From Pseudomonas grandcourensis (GTDB taxonomy: Bacteria > Pseudomonadota > Gammaproteobacteria > Pseudomonadales > Pseudomonadaceae), in assembly GCF_039909015.1 (NCBI RefSeq), contig NZ_CP150919.1, positions 1,030,501 to 1,094,500 on the forward strand: a stretch of 64,000 nucleotides of DNA, read 5' to 3'. The position numbers and the translations under genes are program-made. Position 1 is the stretch's first letter. Every line of letters begins with the position of its first letter. Under the pieces are notes generated by a model. It was not told the DNA's origin and ran no database searches. It worked only from the letters and a program-made list of their open reading frames with translations. This document shows, piece after piece, positions 9,314 through 18,165 of the stretch.

Positions 9314-9360
9314 TTGACGGTCAATACCAATCAAATTACGTTATGCGTAATCAAATTACG
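9314..9360 (+). promoter_or_regulatory. hmgA promoter with HmgR operator palindrome
   Basis: The perfect inverted repeat ATTACG-N5-CGTAAT (9335-9351) is 17 bp long, the length described for the P. putida HmgR operator. A direct repeat of TCAAATTACG (9331-9340 and 9351-9360) adds a further half-site. A possible sigma-70 promoter has -35 TTGACG at 9314-9319 and, after 17 bases, -10 TACGTT at 9337-9342, inside the palindrome. A repressor bound there would block RNA polymerase. Confidence 0.7.
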
Positions 9361-9437
9361 ACAAAAACAATCCAGGCGTGCCTCGACCTCTGCAACAGAG
9401 CGAACGGCCACTGCCGACTCCCTGTTCAGGAGGCTCC

Positions 9438-10742
9438 ATGAACCCCGATTCAACGACGCCAGCGCTGGCCTACCAGTCAGGCTTCGGCAACGAATTCAGC
9501 AGCGAAGCGTTGCCCGGCGCACTGCCTGTCGGCCAGAACTCCCCGCAAAGAGCCCCGTACGGCCTTTACACCGAACTGTTCTCCGGCACGGCGTTCACCA
9601 TGGCGCGCAGCGAGGCGCGGCGGACCTGGATGTACCGCATTCAACCGTCGGCCAATCACCCGGCATTCGTCAAACTGGACCGGCAACTGGCCGGCGGCCC
9701 GCTGGGTGAGGTGACCCCCAACCGCCTGCGCTGGAACCCGTTGGACATTCCTGCGGAACCGACCGATTTCATCGACGGTCTGGTGAGCATGGCGGCGAAC
9801 TCGGGTGCGGATAAACCGTCCGGGATCAGCATCTACAACTACCGCGCCAACCGTTCCATGGAGCGCGTGTTCTTCAATGCTGACGGCGAGATGTTGCTGG
9901 TGCCTGAACTGGGGCGCCTGCGCATTGCCACCGAACTGGGCGTGCTTGAACTCGAACCGCTGGAAGTTGCCGTACTGCCACGCGGCCTTAAATTCCGCAT
10001 CGAACTGCTCGACCCGCAAGCCCGCGGTTACGTCGCCGAAAACCATGGAGCGCCGCTGCGGCTGCCGGACCTGGGGCCGATTGGCAGCAACGGCCTGGCC
10101 AATCCGCGGGACTTCCTGACCCCGGTGGCGACCTACGAAAACCTGCAACAACCCACCACGCTGGTGCAGAAGTTCCTTGGCCAGTTGTGGGCCTGCGAGC
10201 TCAATCATTCGCCGCTCAACGTGGTCGCCTGGCACGGTAACAACGTGCCGTACAAATATGACCTGCGCCGCTTCAACACCATCGGTACTGTCAGTTTCGA
10301 CCACCCCGATCCGTCGATCTTCACCGTGCTGACCTCGCCAACCAGCGTCCACGGCCTGGCCAACCTTGACTTCGTGATCTTCCCGCCGCGCTGGATGGTG
10401 GCCGAGAAAACCTTCCGTCCACCGTGGTTCCATCGCAACCTGATGAACGAATTCATGGGGTTGATCCAGGGCGAGTACGACGCCAAGGCCGAAGGCTTTG
10501 TGCCCGGCGGTGCTTCGTTGCACAGCTGCATGAGCGCCCACGGTCCCGACGGAGAGACTTGCACCAAAGCGATCAACGCCGAACTCAAACCGGCGAAAAT
10601 CGACAACACCATGGCGTTCATGTTCGAGACCAGCCAAGTGTTGCGCCCAAGCCGTTTCGCCCTCGATTGCCCGCAACTGCAAAACACCTATGACGCCTGT
10701 TGGGCTACGCTGCCCGCCACTTTCGACCCGACCCGGAGATAA
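9438..10742 (+). CDS. hmgA: Homogentisate 1,2-dioxygenase
   Basis: The enzyme opens the ring of homogentisate to maleylacetoacetate in tyrosine and phenylalanine degradation. The 434-residue length matches bacterial HmgA. It begins with the family signature '[19 protein letters not shown]'. The non-haem iron site is visible as '[11 protein letters not shown]' (His and Glu) and the later 'SCMSAHGPD' (His). The ATG at 9438 follows CAGGAGG by 5 bases; the in-frame GTG at 9378 lacks such a site. It is first in the hmgA-fahA-maiA operon, with 3 bases before the next gene. Confidence 0.97.
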   Translation: MNPDSTTPALAYQSGFGNEFSSEALPGALPVGQNSPQRAPYGLYTELFSGTAFTMARSEARRTWMYRIQPSANHPAFVKLDRQLAGGPLGEVTPNRLRWNPLDIPAEPTDFIDGLVSMAANSGADKPSGISIYNYRANRSMERVFFNADGEMLLVPELGRLRIATELGVLELEPLEVAVLPRGLKFRIELLDPQARGYVAENHGAPLRLPDLGPIGSNGLANPRDFLTPVATYENLQQPTTLVQKFLGQLWACELNHSPLNVVAWHGNNVPYKYDLRRFNTIGTVSFDHPDPSIFTVLTSPTSVHGLANLDFVIFPPRWMVAEKTFRPPWFHRNLMNEFMGLIQGEYDAKAEGFVPGGASLHSCMSAHGPDGETCTKAINAELKPAKIDNTMAFMFETSQVLRPSRFALDCPQLQNTYDACWATLPATFDPTRR

Positions 10743-10745
10743 CCC

Positions 10746-12050
10746 ATGACGCAGACTTCCATCACTCGCAGCTGGGTTGCATCCGCCAACGGCCACGCGG
10801 ATTTCCCCCTGCAAAACCTGCCGCTGGGCGTGTTCAGCCTCAACGGCTCGGCACCACGTAGTGGCGTGGCCATTGGCGAGCATATCTTTGATCTGCAAGC
10901 GGCCCTTGAGGCCGGATTGTTCGATGGCGCCGCGAAAACTGCCGTCGAGGCCACCGGTGGCGGCCAGCTGAATGCTTTCTTCGAACTGGGCCGCGAGGCT
11001 CGCGTCGCGTTGCGCGAGCGTTTGCTGGAACTGTTCGCCGAGGGCAGCACCCTGCACGGCAAGATCGAAGCCCAGGGCGCAAAACTGCTGCCGCTGGCGG
11101 CGGATTGCGAGATGCACCTGCCGGCGAAAATCAACGATTACACCGACTTCTACGTCGGCATCGAGCACGCGCAGAATGTCGGCAAACTGTTCCGTCCCGA
11201 CAACCCGCTGCTGCCGAACTACAAGTACGTGCCAATCGGCTACCACGGTCGCGCGTCGACCATTCGTCCGTCCGGTACCGACGTACGTCGCCCGAAAGGC
11301 CAGACCTTGCCGGCCGGTCAAACCGAGCCGACCTTCGGCCCTTGCGCGCGCCTGGACTACGAACTGGAACTGGGCATCTGGATCGGCCAGGGCAACGACA
11401 TGGGCGACTCGATTGCCATTGGCGACGCCGCCGATCACATCGCCGGTTTCTGCCTGCTCAACGACTGGTCGGCACGGGACATCCAGGCCTGGGAATACCA
11501 ACCGCTGGGGCCGTTCCTGTCGAAAAGCTTCATCACCAGCATCTCGCCGTGGATCGTTACTGCCGAAGCGCTGGAGCCGTTCCGTCGTGCCCAGCCAGCG
11601 CGTCCCCAAGGCGATCCGCAGCCGCTGCCGTATCTGTTCGACAAGCGCGACCAGGCCGTTGGCGCGTTCGACATCGAACTGGAAGTGTTGCTGCTCACCG
11701 AGGCCATGCGCGAACAGAACCTGCCAGCCCATCGCCTGACCCTGAGCAACACCGGGCACATGTATTGGACCGTGGCGCAAATGGTCGCGCACCACAGTGT
11801 CAATGGTTGCCAATTGCAGGCCGGTGACTTGTTCGGCTCGGGCACGTTGTCGGGGCCGCAGAGCGGTCAGTTCGGCAGCCTGCTGGAAATCACCGAAGGC
11901 GGTAAAAAGCCGATCGAACTGGCTTCGGGCGAGGTGCGTAAATTCCTTGAAGACGGTGACGAAATCATCCTGCGCGGCCGTTGCCGCCGCGACGGTTTTG
12001 CCTCCATCGGTTTCGGCGAATGCCGCGGCAAAGTGCTGCCGGCACGCTGA
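10746..12050 (+). CDS. fahA: Fumarylacetoacetase
   Basis: The enzyme hydrolyses fumarylacetoacetate to fumarate and acetoacetate, the last step of homogentisate degradation. The 434-residue protein carries the typical N-terminal SH3-like domain and then the catalytic FAH core. Motifs include 'DYTDFYVGIEHAQNVGKLFR' (metal/catalytic region), 'PIGYHGRAST', 'LDYELELGIWIG' and 'NDWSARDIQAWEYQPLGPF'. It is the second gene of the hmg operon, 12 bases ahead of maiA. The symbol hmgB is used for the same gene in P. putida. Confidence 0.97.
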   Translation: MTQTSITRSWVASANGHADFPLQNLPLGVFSLNGSAPRSGVAIGEHIFDLQAALEAGLFDGAAKTAVEATGGGQLNAFFELGREARVALRERLLELFAEGSTLHGKIEAQGAKLLPLAADCEMHLPAKINDYTDFYVGIEHAQNVGKLFRPDNPLLPNYKYVPIGYHGRASTIRPSGTDVRRPKGQTLPAGQTEPTFGPCARLDYELELGIWIGQGNDMGDSIAIGDAADHIAGFCLLNDWSARDIQAWEYQPLGPFLSKSFITSISPWIVTAEALEPFRRAQPARPQGDPQPLPYLFDKRDQAVGAFDIELEVLLLTEAMREQNLPAHRLTLSNTGHMYWTVAQMVAHHSVNGCQLQAGDLFGSGTLSGPQSGQFGSLLEITEGGKKPIELASGEVRKFLEDGDEIILRGRCRRDGFASIGFGECRGKVLPAR

Positions 12051-12062
12051 GAGGAGCGGGGC

Positions 12063-12698
12063 ATGGAACTCTATACCTATTACCGTTCGACTTCGTCGTA
12101 CCGGGTGCGTATCGCGTTGGCGCTCAAGGGCCTGGATTATCAATCCTTGCCAGTCAACCTGATCGCACCCCAGGGCGGCGAGCATCGACAGCCACCTTAT
12201 CTGGGCATCAACCCGCAGGGCCGCGTGCCGGCCTTGCGCACCGATGAAGGCGAGTTGCTGATCCAGTCTCCCGCGATCATCGAGTACCTGGAGGAACGTT
12301 ATCCACAGGTGCCACTGCTGTCCAAAGGCCTCGCTGCCCGTGCTCACGAGCGCGGCGTGGCGGCAGTGATCGGCTGCGATGTGCACCCGCTGCACAACGT
12401 CAGCGTGCTCAATCGGCTGCGCCAGTTGGGTCACGACGAACCGCAGGTGGTGGAGTGGATCGGTCACTGGATCGGCCAAGGGTTGGCCACGGTGGAGCAG
12501 TTGATCGGTGATGACGGTTACTGCTTCGGCCTAGAACCCGGGCTTGCGGACGTCTATCTGATCCCGCAGCTGTACGCGGCCGAGCGTTTCAATGTAGCCC
12601 TTGAGGCTTATCCGCGCATCCGGCGAGTGGCGGCATTGGCGGCGACGCACCCGGCGTTCATCAAGGCGCATCCGGCGAATCAACCAGATACGCCATAA
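12063..12698 (+). CDS. maiA: Maleylacetoacetate isomerase (zeta-class GST)
   Basis: This 211-residue GST-fold enzyme isomerises maleylacetoacetate to fumarylacetoacetate using glutathione. The zeta-class signature 'YYRSTSSYRVRIALALKG' is at the N-terminus, and 'QSPAIIEYLEE' and 'LADVYLIPQLYAA' mark the thioredoxin and helical domains. GAGAGGAGCGGGGC precedes the ATG. It is last in the operon and is followed by a REPIN. It is also called hmgC. Confidence 0.95.
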   Translation: MELYTYYRSTSSYRVRIALALKGLDYQSLPVNLIAPQGGEHRQPPYLGINPQGRVPALRTDEGELLIQSPAIIEYLEERYPQVPLLSKGLAARAHERGVAAVIGCDVHPLHNVSVLNRLRQLGHDEPQVVEWIGHWIGQGLATVEQLIGDDGYCFGLEPGLADVYLIPQLYAAERFNVALEAYPRIRRVAALAATHPAFIKAHPANQPDTP

Positions 12699-12717
12699 CG
12701 ATTCACACCATCCCAAT

Positions 12718-12804
12718 GTGGGAGCGGGCTTGCTCGCGAAGAGGGCGTGTCAGTCAACAATAATGTGGCTGGCATACCGCTTTCGCGAGCAAGCCCGCTC
12801 CCAC
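12718..12804. repeat. REPIN (two inverted REP sequences)
   Basis: GTGGGAGCGGGCTTGCTCGCGA (12718-12739) and its exact inverted copy (12783-12804) flank a ~43-base spacer. This is the standard Pseudomonas REP doublet. It lies between the convergent maiA and SirB1-like genes. Confidence 0.9.
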
Positions 12805-12817
12805 AATTTATTTGTGA

Positions 12818-13621
12818 TCAGTGAACGATGGAATTGGGCGGCAAATGCCCCAGCCGTTCCGTCAGGCGAATCCGCTGGATCGGGTCGTCGCTGAGCAGCA
12901 GCGCATGTTCCAGGTCAAAGCGCTCGGCATTCGGGCAGTCCAGCCGTTGGTACAGGCTGGCCCGGGCCAGATAGTCGGCGGCAGTGGCATTGCCCAGTTC
13001 CAGGACGCGCTCGGCGTCGATCAAGGCATTGATGCAATCGTCGTGGGACAGGTACAACTGGCGCAGGTTGCGCGACAGCCGTTGCAGCATCTGCGCCGGC
13101 TCGGCGGTTACCAGGTGCTCGGCGCTGAGCTTCATGTTCGGGCCATACTGGCGGTGCAGCAGTTCCCGACAATCGTTCGGATAAAGGCGGCGGCCGCCGC
13201 AGGGGTCGAGCAAATGATCGGCGCCCGGTACCCGCAGCAGGAAATGTCCGGGGAAGTTGACCCCGACCATGGGAATCTCCAGGCCCCTGGCCAACTCCAG
13301 CGCAATCAGTCCCAGCGTCAAGGGTTGCCCTCGTCGGCGCTCCAGTACCTTGTCCAGCAATGCCACTTGCGGGCGCAAGGGGGTGAAGTCGTCCTGGGCG
13401 AAGCCAAGGTCATTCAGGCGCCGCAGCAGCGGCTGGGCCAGCTCACTGACCGGCAGCATCGGCAAGCCGCCGCTGACCCGCTGTTGCAGCGCCTGAAAAT
13501 CGGCCAACAGCGCTTGGGGCTGCACCTCGCTGTCGTGTTCGGCCGCAATCCACAGTGCCGCCTCGAACAGCGCGGGCGGTGAACGTTGCAGGCAGGCAAA
13601 GAACGATTGGCGCGGGGTCAT
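12818..13621 (-). CDS. SirB1-like transglutaminase-fold/TPR protein
   Basis: This 267-residue protein matches the SirB1 family (transglutaminase-like fold plus C-terminal TPR). Typical segments are 'LLDKVLERRRGQPLTLGLI', 'EIPMVGVNFPGHFLLR' with its conserved His, and 'LDPCGGRRL'. The C-terminal ~70 residues form TPR-like helices. The cellular function is not well defined. The ATG at 13621 is preceded by GGAG at 8 bases and the protein then begins 'MTPRQSFFACLQ'; the longer open frame upstream is unlikely. Confidence 0.85.
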   Translation of the reverse strand: MTPRQSFFACLQRSPPALFEAALWIAAEHDSEVQPQALLADFQALQQRVSGGLPMLPVSELAQPLLRRLNDLGFAQDDFTPLRPQVALLDKVLERRRGQPLTLGLIALELARGLEIPMVGVNFPGHFLLRVPGADHLLDPCGGRRLYPNDCRELLHRQYGPNMKLSAEHLVTAEPAQMLQRLSRNLRQLYLSHDDCINALIDAERVLELGNATAADYLARASLYQRLDCPNAERFDLEHALLLSDDPIQRIRLTERLGHLPPNSIVH

Positions 13622-13804
13622 CAAAATCTCCGGGCAATGCCTCGTTTTAGCCCCCTCTCCGGCATTCGTCCAGTGCTGCAAAAAGGCAACCACAGGTTAT
13701 TTCCGAAAGCCTGCATCGGGGCCGTGCTTATTCCGGTGCGCTTCTGCAATTTTTGGGCGCAAGCCTATACTGGCGTCTACAAGAAGTGATTCGGGAGCCT
13801 TACG

Positions 13805-14824
13805 ATGTTCGCTCTCATGCAAAGCACTCGCCTTGAATCGCTGCATCTGAGCGTCGACTCGGTCACCGGGTTGAAGGCGGTCATTGCCATTCATAACAGC
13901 CGGCTGGGGCCTGCCCTGGGTGGTTGTCGTTACCTTGCCTACCCCAACGACGAATCGGCGGTCGAGGATGCTGTGCGCCTGGCCCAGGGTATGAGCTACA
14001 AGGCTGCGCTGGCCGGCCTGGCCCAGGGCGGCGGCGTGGCGGTGATCGTGCGTCCCGCCCATGTGGAAAACCGTGCGGCGCTGTTCGAAGCCTTCGGACG
14101 CTGCATCGAACAGCTCGAAGGCCGTTACATCACTGCCATCGACAGCGGCACTTCGGTGGCGGACATGGATTGCATCGCCCAGCAGACCCAGCACGTCACC
14201 AGCACCACTTCGGCGGGCGACCCCGCGCCACATGCGGCGATGGGGGTGTTCACTGGCATCCGCAGCACCGCCATGGCGCGGCTGGGCAGCGACAACCTCG
14301 AAGGTCTGCGCGTGGCCATCCAGGGCCTGGGCAATGTCGGGTATGCATTGGCCGAACAGTTGCACGCCGCCGGTGCCGAACTGCTCGTCAGTGATATCGA
14401 TCACGGCAAGGTGCAACTGGCCATGGAGCAACTCGGCGCCCACCCGATTGCCAACGAAGCGCTGCTTAGCACACCTTGCGACATCCTCGCGCCCTGCGGG
14501 CTGGGCGGTGTACTCAACAGCCATACCGTGACGCAGTTGCGCTGCTCGGCGGTGGCCGGTTCGGCGAACAATCAGCTGACGCATCTGGATGTCGCCGACC
14601 AACTGGAACGCCGCGGCATCCTGTATGCGCCGGATTACGTGATCAACGCCGGTGGGCTGATTTACGTGTCGCTCAAGCACCGCGGCGAAGAGCTGTCGAC
14701 CATCACCGCACACCTGTCGAAAATCAGCTCGCGCCTGACCGAAGTGTTCGCCCATGCCCAGGCGGAAAAACGCTCTCCCGCACGGGTGGCCGACGAGTTG
14801 GCGGAGAAGGTGTTGTACCGCTGA
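13805..14824 (+). CDS. Leucine dehydrogenase-like protein lacking the catalytic lysine
   Basis: This 339-residue protein belongs to the Glu/Leu/Phe/Val dehydrogenase family, which oxidatively deaminates amino acids with NAD. The N-terminal dimer/substrate domain has 'RLGPALGGCRY' and 'QGMSYKAALAGL', where Lys66 corresponds to the substrate-binding lysine. The Rossmann domain has 'AIQGLGNVGYALAEQL', and 'APDYVINAGGLI' is conserved. The segment normally read as GGGKAVI or GGGKTVI is 'GGGVAVI' here (codon GTG at 14036-14038), so Val78 replaces the catalytic lysine. The rest is well preserved and the frame is intact. This may be a non-catalytic paralogue, an altered enzyme or a sequence error. 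GGGAG precedes the ATG. Confidence 0.85.
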   Translation: MFALMQSTRLESLHLSVDSVTGLKAVIAIHNSRLGPALGGCRYLAYPNDESAVEDAVRLAQGMSYKAALAGLAQGGGVAVIVRPAHVENRAALFEAFGRCIEQLEGRYITAIDSGTSVADMDCIAQQTQHVTSTTSAGDPAPHAAMGVFTGIRSTAMARLGSDNLEGLRVAIQGLGNVGYALAEQLHAAGAELLVSDIDHGKVQLAMEQLGAHPIANEALLSTPCDILAPCGLGGVLNSHTVTQLRCSAVAGSANNQLTHLDVADQLERRGILYAPDYVINAGGLIYVSLKHRGEELSTITAHLSKISSRLTEVFAHAQAEKRSPARVADELAEKVLYR

Positions 14825-14851
14825 ATCGGGCATGCGTTATCCACAGGCATG

Positions 14852-14882
14852 AAAAAGGCCCTGGGTCATTCGACTCAGGGCC
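14852..14882 (-). terminator. Terminator of yebG (minus strand)
   Basis: GGCCCTGGGTC and GACTCAGGGCC form an 11-bp stem with one G-U pair and a 4-base loop. On the minus strand it is followed by TTTTT. It lies 20 bases past the yebG stop codon. Confidence 0.8.
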
Positions 14883-14901
14883 TGTTCAATTCGGGCTTAG
14901 C

Positions 14902-15252
14902 TTACTTGGCGGCTTTGGGGGTCTTGGCAGGCTTGGCCGGAGTGACCGGCTCGGCGGCTTCAACGACCTCGACTGCTGCAACAGGTTGTGCGACTTCAAC
15001 CGGTGCGCTGAGCAGTTCGGACAGGGCGTCCGGCTGGCTCTTGAACGCCTTGGCGAACACGTCGCGATTTTTCGCCATGTAAATCCCGGCTTCTTCCACT
15101 TGCTGCTCGGTCAGGGACGGAACGGCTTTTTGCAACACTTCAGCCAGCAATTCTGCCAGTTCGAGCATTTTGTCATGACGGTCAGCTTCGGCTTTATCCA
15201 TGAACAAGCGCTCCAGATCTCGGCTGCTGCGGTATACCACTTCGACGGCCAT
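14902..15252 (-). CDS. yebG: YebG family SOS-response protein
   Basis: The 116-residue protein has the YebG pattern 'MAVEVVYRSS' followed by 'KAEADRHDKMLELAELL', and an Ala/Pro/Lys-rich C-terminal tail as in E. coli YebG. YebG is a DNA-damage-inducible protein of unresolved biochemical function. A perfect LexA box lies about 45 bases upstream of the start, which supports both the family call and SOS control. Confidence 0.88.
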   Translation of the reverse strand: MAVEVVYRSSRDLERLFMDKAEADRHDKMLELAELLAEVLQKAVPSLTEQQVEEAGIYMAKNRDVFAKAFKSQPDALSELLSAPVEVAQPVAAVEVVEAAEPVTPAKPAKTPKAAK

Positions 15253-15295
15253 TCACCACCTCACATGCCTTCACATTGGTTGTCGAATTCGACTA

Positions 15296-15311
15296 CTGTA
15301 TCTATATACAG
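15296..15311 (-). promoter_or_regulatory. LexA (SOS) box upstream of yebG
   Basis: CTGTATCTATATACAG matches the LexA consensus CTG-N10-CAG with an alternating AT centre. It lies 44-59 bases upstream of the yebG ATG. Confidence 0.88.
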
Positions 15312-15528
15312 CTAAAGGATAAGCGAAACCCTGCCTTTTGGGTAGTGGCTTTTTAATGTAGACCGGATTCGAGATTTGTCAGGCGAGACGCTGCACAGGT
15401 GCGACCAAACGCCACGGCGCGTTATCCCGAGCGGCTCGCCATCATGGGCTGGCCTTTTTTCTGCATGCAGGAAAACCGTCACGTCCAACCCGCATCATCC
15501 GGTCGAATCGACCTAAGGAAGCAGCATC

Positions 15529-16029
15529 GTGAAAATCAACTGGGCCGAAAAACTGCGGCAGAACGTGCATGAACTGGCCGAGTCCCTGGGCAATCTGTTC
15601 GTCGAAACCTTTCACTACCTGGCGCTGTTCGCCATTGGTGCGGTGACTGCGTGGGCGGCGGTGATGGAGTTTCTCGGGATGATCGAAGAAGGGCACATCA
15701 AGATCGACGACATCTTGCTGCTGTTCATCTATCTGGAACTGGGGGCGATGGTCGGGATTTACTTCAAGACCAACCACATGCCCGTGCGCTTCCTGATCTA
15801 CGTGGCGATCACTGCGCTGACGCGGCTGCTGATTTCCAACGTTTCGCACCATAACCCGCCGGACTTGGGGATCATCTACCTGTGTGGCGGAATCCTGCTG
15901 CTGGCTTTTGCGATTCTGGTGGTGCGTTACGCTTCGTCGCAATTTCCTTCGGTGAAGATCGAGAACCCGCAGCGCAAGACAGGTGCGGGCTCCAGTGAAC
16001 ATCCGGAAGTAGAAAAGGGCGAGCTTTAA
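15529..16029 (+). CDS. psiE: PsiE family phosphate-starvation-inducible membrane protein
   Basis: This 166-residue inner-membrane protein has four hydrophobic segments: about residues 28-48, 61-78, 86-103 and 113-132. It has the PsiE family signature around 'LFIYLELGAMVGIYFKTNHM' and 'PVRFLIYVAITALTRLLI'. In E. coli psiE is induced by phosphate limitation; its role is unclear. Translation starts at GTG (15529), preceded by TAAGGAAG. The stop overlaps the end of the convergent DUF3509 gene by 4 bases. Confidence 0.9.
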   Translation: MKINWAEKLRQNVHELAESLGNLFVETFHYLALFAIGAVTAWAAVMEFLGMIEEGHIKIDDILLLFIYLELGAMVGIYFKTNHMPVRFLIYVAITALTRLLISNVSHHNPPDLGIIYLCGGILLLAFAILVVRYASSQFPSVKIENPQRKTGAGSSEHPEVEKGEL

Positions 16030-16343
16030 AGTCCCATGGTGGGTCGGGGACGGTCACTGGCTGGTGGTGGCGGCAAGCTGCGCGTGCCGCCATCGGTCAT
16101 GGATTCGAGGATGGCCACGGCGCTGTGGCCCTGCTCGATGGCAATGCCGAACTGAATGCTCTGCACCAGTCGTTTCAGGCGCTCGGGGTCATTGCGTTGT
16201 TCGGCGCTGATCATGCGCTTTGCGACTACGCGGCCACTGTTGGACAGGGTCAGCATGATGCTGCCATCCAGGCCCTGAATGCTCAGGTTGATCTGGTAAT
16301 CCGCTGCAAAGGCATCGGTAATGAGCTGGAAAGGGTTGTCCAT
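16026..16343 (-). CDS. DUF3509 domain-containing protein
   Basis: This 105-residue protein begins 'MDNPFQLITDAFAADYQ' and 'NLSIQGLDGSIMLTLS', typical of DUF3509, a small family largely confined to Pseudomonas. No signal peptide or membrane segment is visible. The C-terminus is a Pro-rich tail. Function is unknown. It overlaps psiE tail-to-tail by 4 bases. Confidence 0.85.
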   Translation of the reverse strand: MDNPFQLITDAFAADYQINLSIQGLDGSIMLTLSNSGRVVAKRMISAEQRNDPERLKRLVQSIQFGIAIEQGHSAVAILESMTDGGTRSLPPPPASDRPRPTMGL

Positions 16344-16496
16344 GATGCGTCACCGCCTGATTGAACGTGCAGTTGTTGACCGGCCGTGATCGGGTTGGTT
16401 CGCAATGCCAGACCACCGGCCATCTCGCCATCATTGTTCCAACCAGGATGTAGCAAGGGGCATGCCGACAAAATTGTCGGACAAAAAAACACGTTC

Positions 16497-16595
16497 TGTA
16501 GGAGCGAGCTTGCTCGCGAAGGTCGTGAACGATAACGCGTAAAACCAGAGGGTTCGCGGCGCCTGAGGGTTTTTCGCGAGCAAGCTCGCTCCTAC
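16497..16595. repeat. REPIN (two inverted REP sequences)
   Basis: TGTAGGAGCGAGCTTGCTCG starts at 16497 and its inverted copy ends at 16595. This is the 'TAGGAGCGAGC' variant. It accounts for most of the 310-base gap between the DUF3509 gene start and the serine dehydratase gene end; nothing else was seen there. Confidence 0.9.
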
Positions 16596-16653
16596 AGGGG
16601 CCGCGTTTTCTGCACGTTTCAGGGCAATTAACCTCGACGTGCCTCCAAAGCGA

Positions 16654-18030
16654 TCAGCATTCCACCCAGTTCACCGCCAGTCCGCCCCGTGACGTCTCTT
16701 TGTACTTGTCGTGCATGTCGGCCCCGGTATCGCGCATGGTGCGGATCACCCGGTCCAGGGAAATAAAGTGTTTGCCGTCGCCGCGCAGGGCCATTTGCGT
16801 GGCGTTGATGGCCTTCACTGCGGCGATCGCGTTGCGCTCGATACACGGCACTTGCACCAGTCCGCCAACCGGGTCGCAGGTGAGGCCGAGGTTGTGTTCC
16901 AGGCCGATTTCGGCGGCGTTTTCCAGCTGCTCCGGGGTGGCGCCAAGCACCTCTGCCAGGCCGGCGGCGGCCATGGCGCAGGCGGAGCCGACTTCTCCCT
17001 GGCAGCCGACTTCGGCCCCGGAGATCGAAGCGTTTTTCTTGCACAGGATGCCGACCGCAGCTGCGCCCAGTAAGAACGCGATCACATCGTCGTCAGACGC
17101 ATCGGCATTGAATTTCATGTAGTAGTGCAGAACCGCCGGAATGATCCCCGCCGCGCCGTTGGTCGGTGCCGTGACCATGCGCCCGCCGGCGGCGTTTTCT
17201 TCGTTCACGGAAAGGGCGTACAGGTTGACCCATTCCATTGCCGACAAGGTGGACGTAATGACATTCGGCTTGCCGATTTCCTGCAGGCTGCGATGCAGTT
17301 TCGCCGCTCGACGCGGGACATTCAGCCCACCGGGCAGAATGCCTTCGTGGCGCAAGCCTTGCTCGACGCATTCGCGCATCACCGACCAGATATGCAGCAG
17401 GCCCTGGCGGATATCTGCGTCACTGCGCCAGGCCCGTTCGTTGGCCATCATCAGTTCACTCACCCGCAGCCCGTGCTGGTTGCAGAGCTTGAGCAGTTCG
17501 GCGGCGCTGGAGAAATCGTAAGGCAGCACCACATCGCCGGCCGGTGCGATCCCGGATTCGGCTTCGGCCGCTTCGATGATGAAACCGCCGCCCACCGAGT
17601 AGTAGGTCTGCGCGAACAGTTCGCCGGTTTCGCCAAAAGCTGTCAGGGACATGGCGTTGGGGTGGTAGGGCAGGCACTCGTCTAACAGCAGGAGATCGCG
17701 TTGCCAGTCGAAGGTAATTTCCGCAACGCCTGCCAGGCACAGTTTGCCGGTTTCGCGCAGGGTGTGAATGCGGCTGTCGATGGTGGTGGGATCGATACGG
17801 TCGGGCCATTCGCCCATCAGGCCCATGACGCAGGCGCGATCCGTTGCGTGGCCGACGCCGGTCGCTGAAAGAGAGCCGTAAAGGCGGATTTCCACGCGTC
17901 GCACCTCAGCCAGAAAACTGTGATCGACCAGCGCTTGGGCAAAGGTTGCGGCAGCGCGCATCGGACCGACGGTATGGGAACTGGACGGGCCGATGCCGAC
18001 TTTGAAGAGATCGAAAACACTGATAGCCAT
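16654..18030 (-). CDS. sdaA: L-serine ammonia-lyase (iron-sulfur L-serine dehydratase)
   Basis: The enzyme deaminates L-serine to pyruvate and ammonia. At 458 residues it is the single-chain form with fused beta and alpha domains. It starts '[20 protein letters not shown]' and contains the Fe-S cluster cysteines in '[16 protein letters not shown]' and '[15 protein letters not shown]'. The ATG at 18030 is chosen by family alignment; the frame extends upstream without a better site. A LysR-type regulator is divergently transcribed 135 bases away and probably controls it. Whether it should be called sdaA or sdaB cannot be decided from this window. Confidence 0.93.
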   Translation of the reverse strand: MAISVFDLFKVGIGPSSSHTVGPMRAAATFAQALVDHSFLAEVRRVEIRLYGSLSATGVGHATDRACVMGLMGEWPDRIDPTTIDSRIHTLRETGKLCLAGVAEITFDWQRDLLLLDECLPYHPNAMSLTAFGETGELFAQTYYSVGGGFIIEAAEAESGIAPAGDVVLPYDFSSAAELLKLCNQHGLRVSELMMANERAWRSDADIRQGLLHIWSVMRECVEQGLRHEGILPGGLNVPRRAAKLHRSLQEIGKPNVITSTLSAMEWVNLYALSVNEENAAGGRMVTAPTNGAAGIIPAVLHYYMKFNADASDDDVIAFLLGAAAVGILCKKNASISGAEVGCQGEVGSACAMAAAGLAEVLGATPEQLENAAEIGLEHNLGLTCDPVGGLVQVPCIERNAIAAVKAINATQMALRGDGKHFISLDRVIRTMRDTGADMHDKYKETSRGGLAVNWVEC

Positions 18031-18165
18031 GCTAAAGCCTGTACATGCAATGGAAGGGAAATCGCTGCCATTTCTGTAGGACAAGCGCAATTTGGGCGAT
18101 ACTGCCTGTCACGATCCTGCGTGACCAACGAAAATTCCTAAGACATCCTTTAGCGGTACTAAACG

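Noticed and set aside
9477..12479. A 1000-codon open frame on the minus strand antisense to hmgA-fahA-maiA
   Set aside because: It is a by-product of GC-rich third positions in three strongly supported enzyme genes. It has no known domain, no plausible start signal and an Arg/Gln/His-rich composition.
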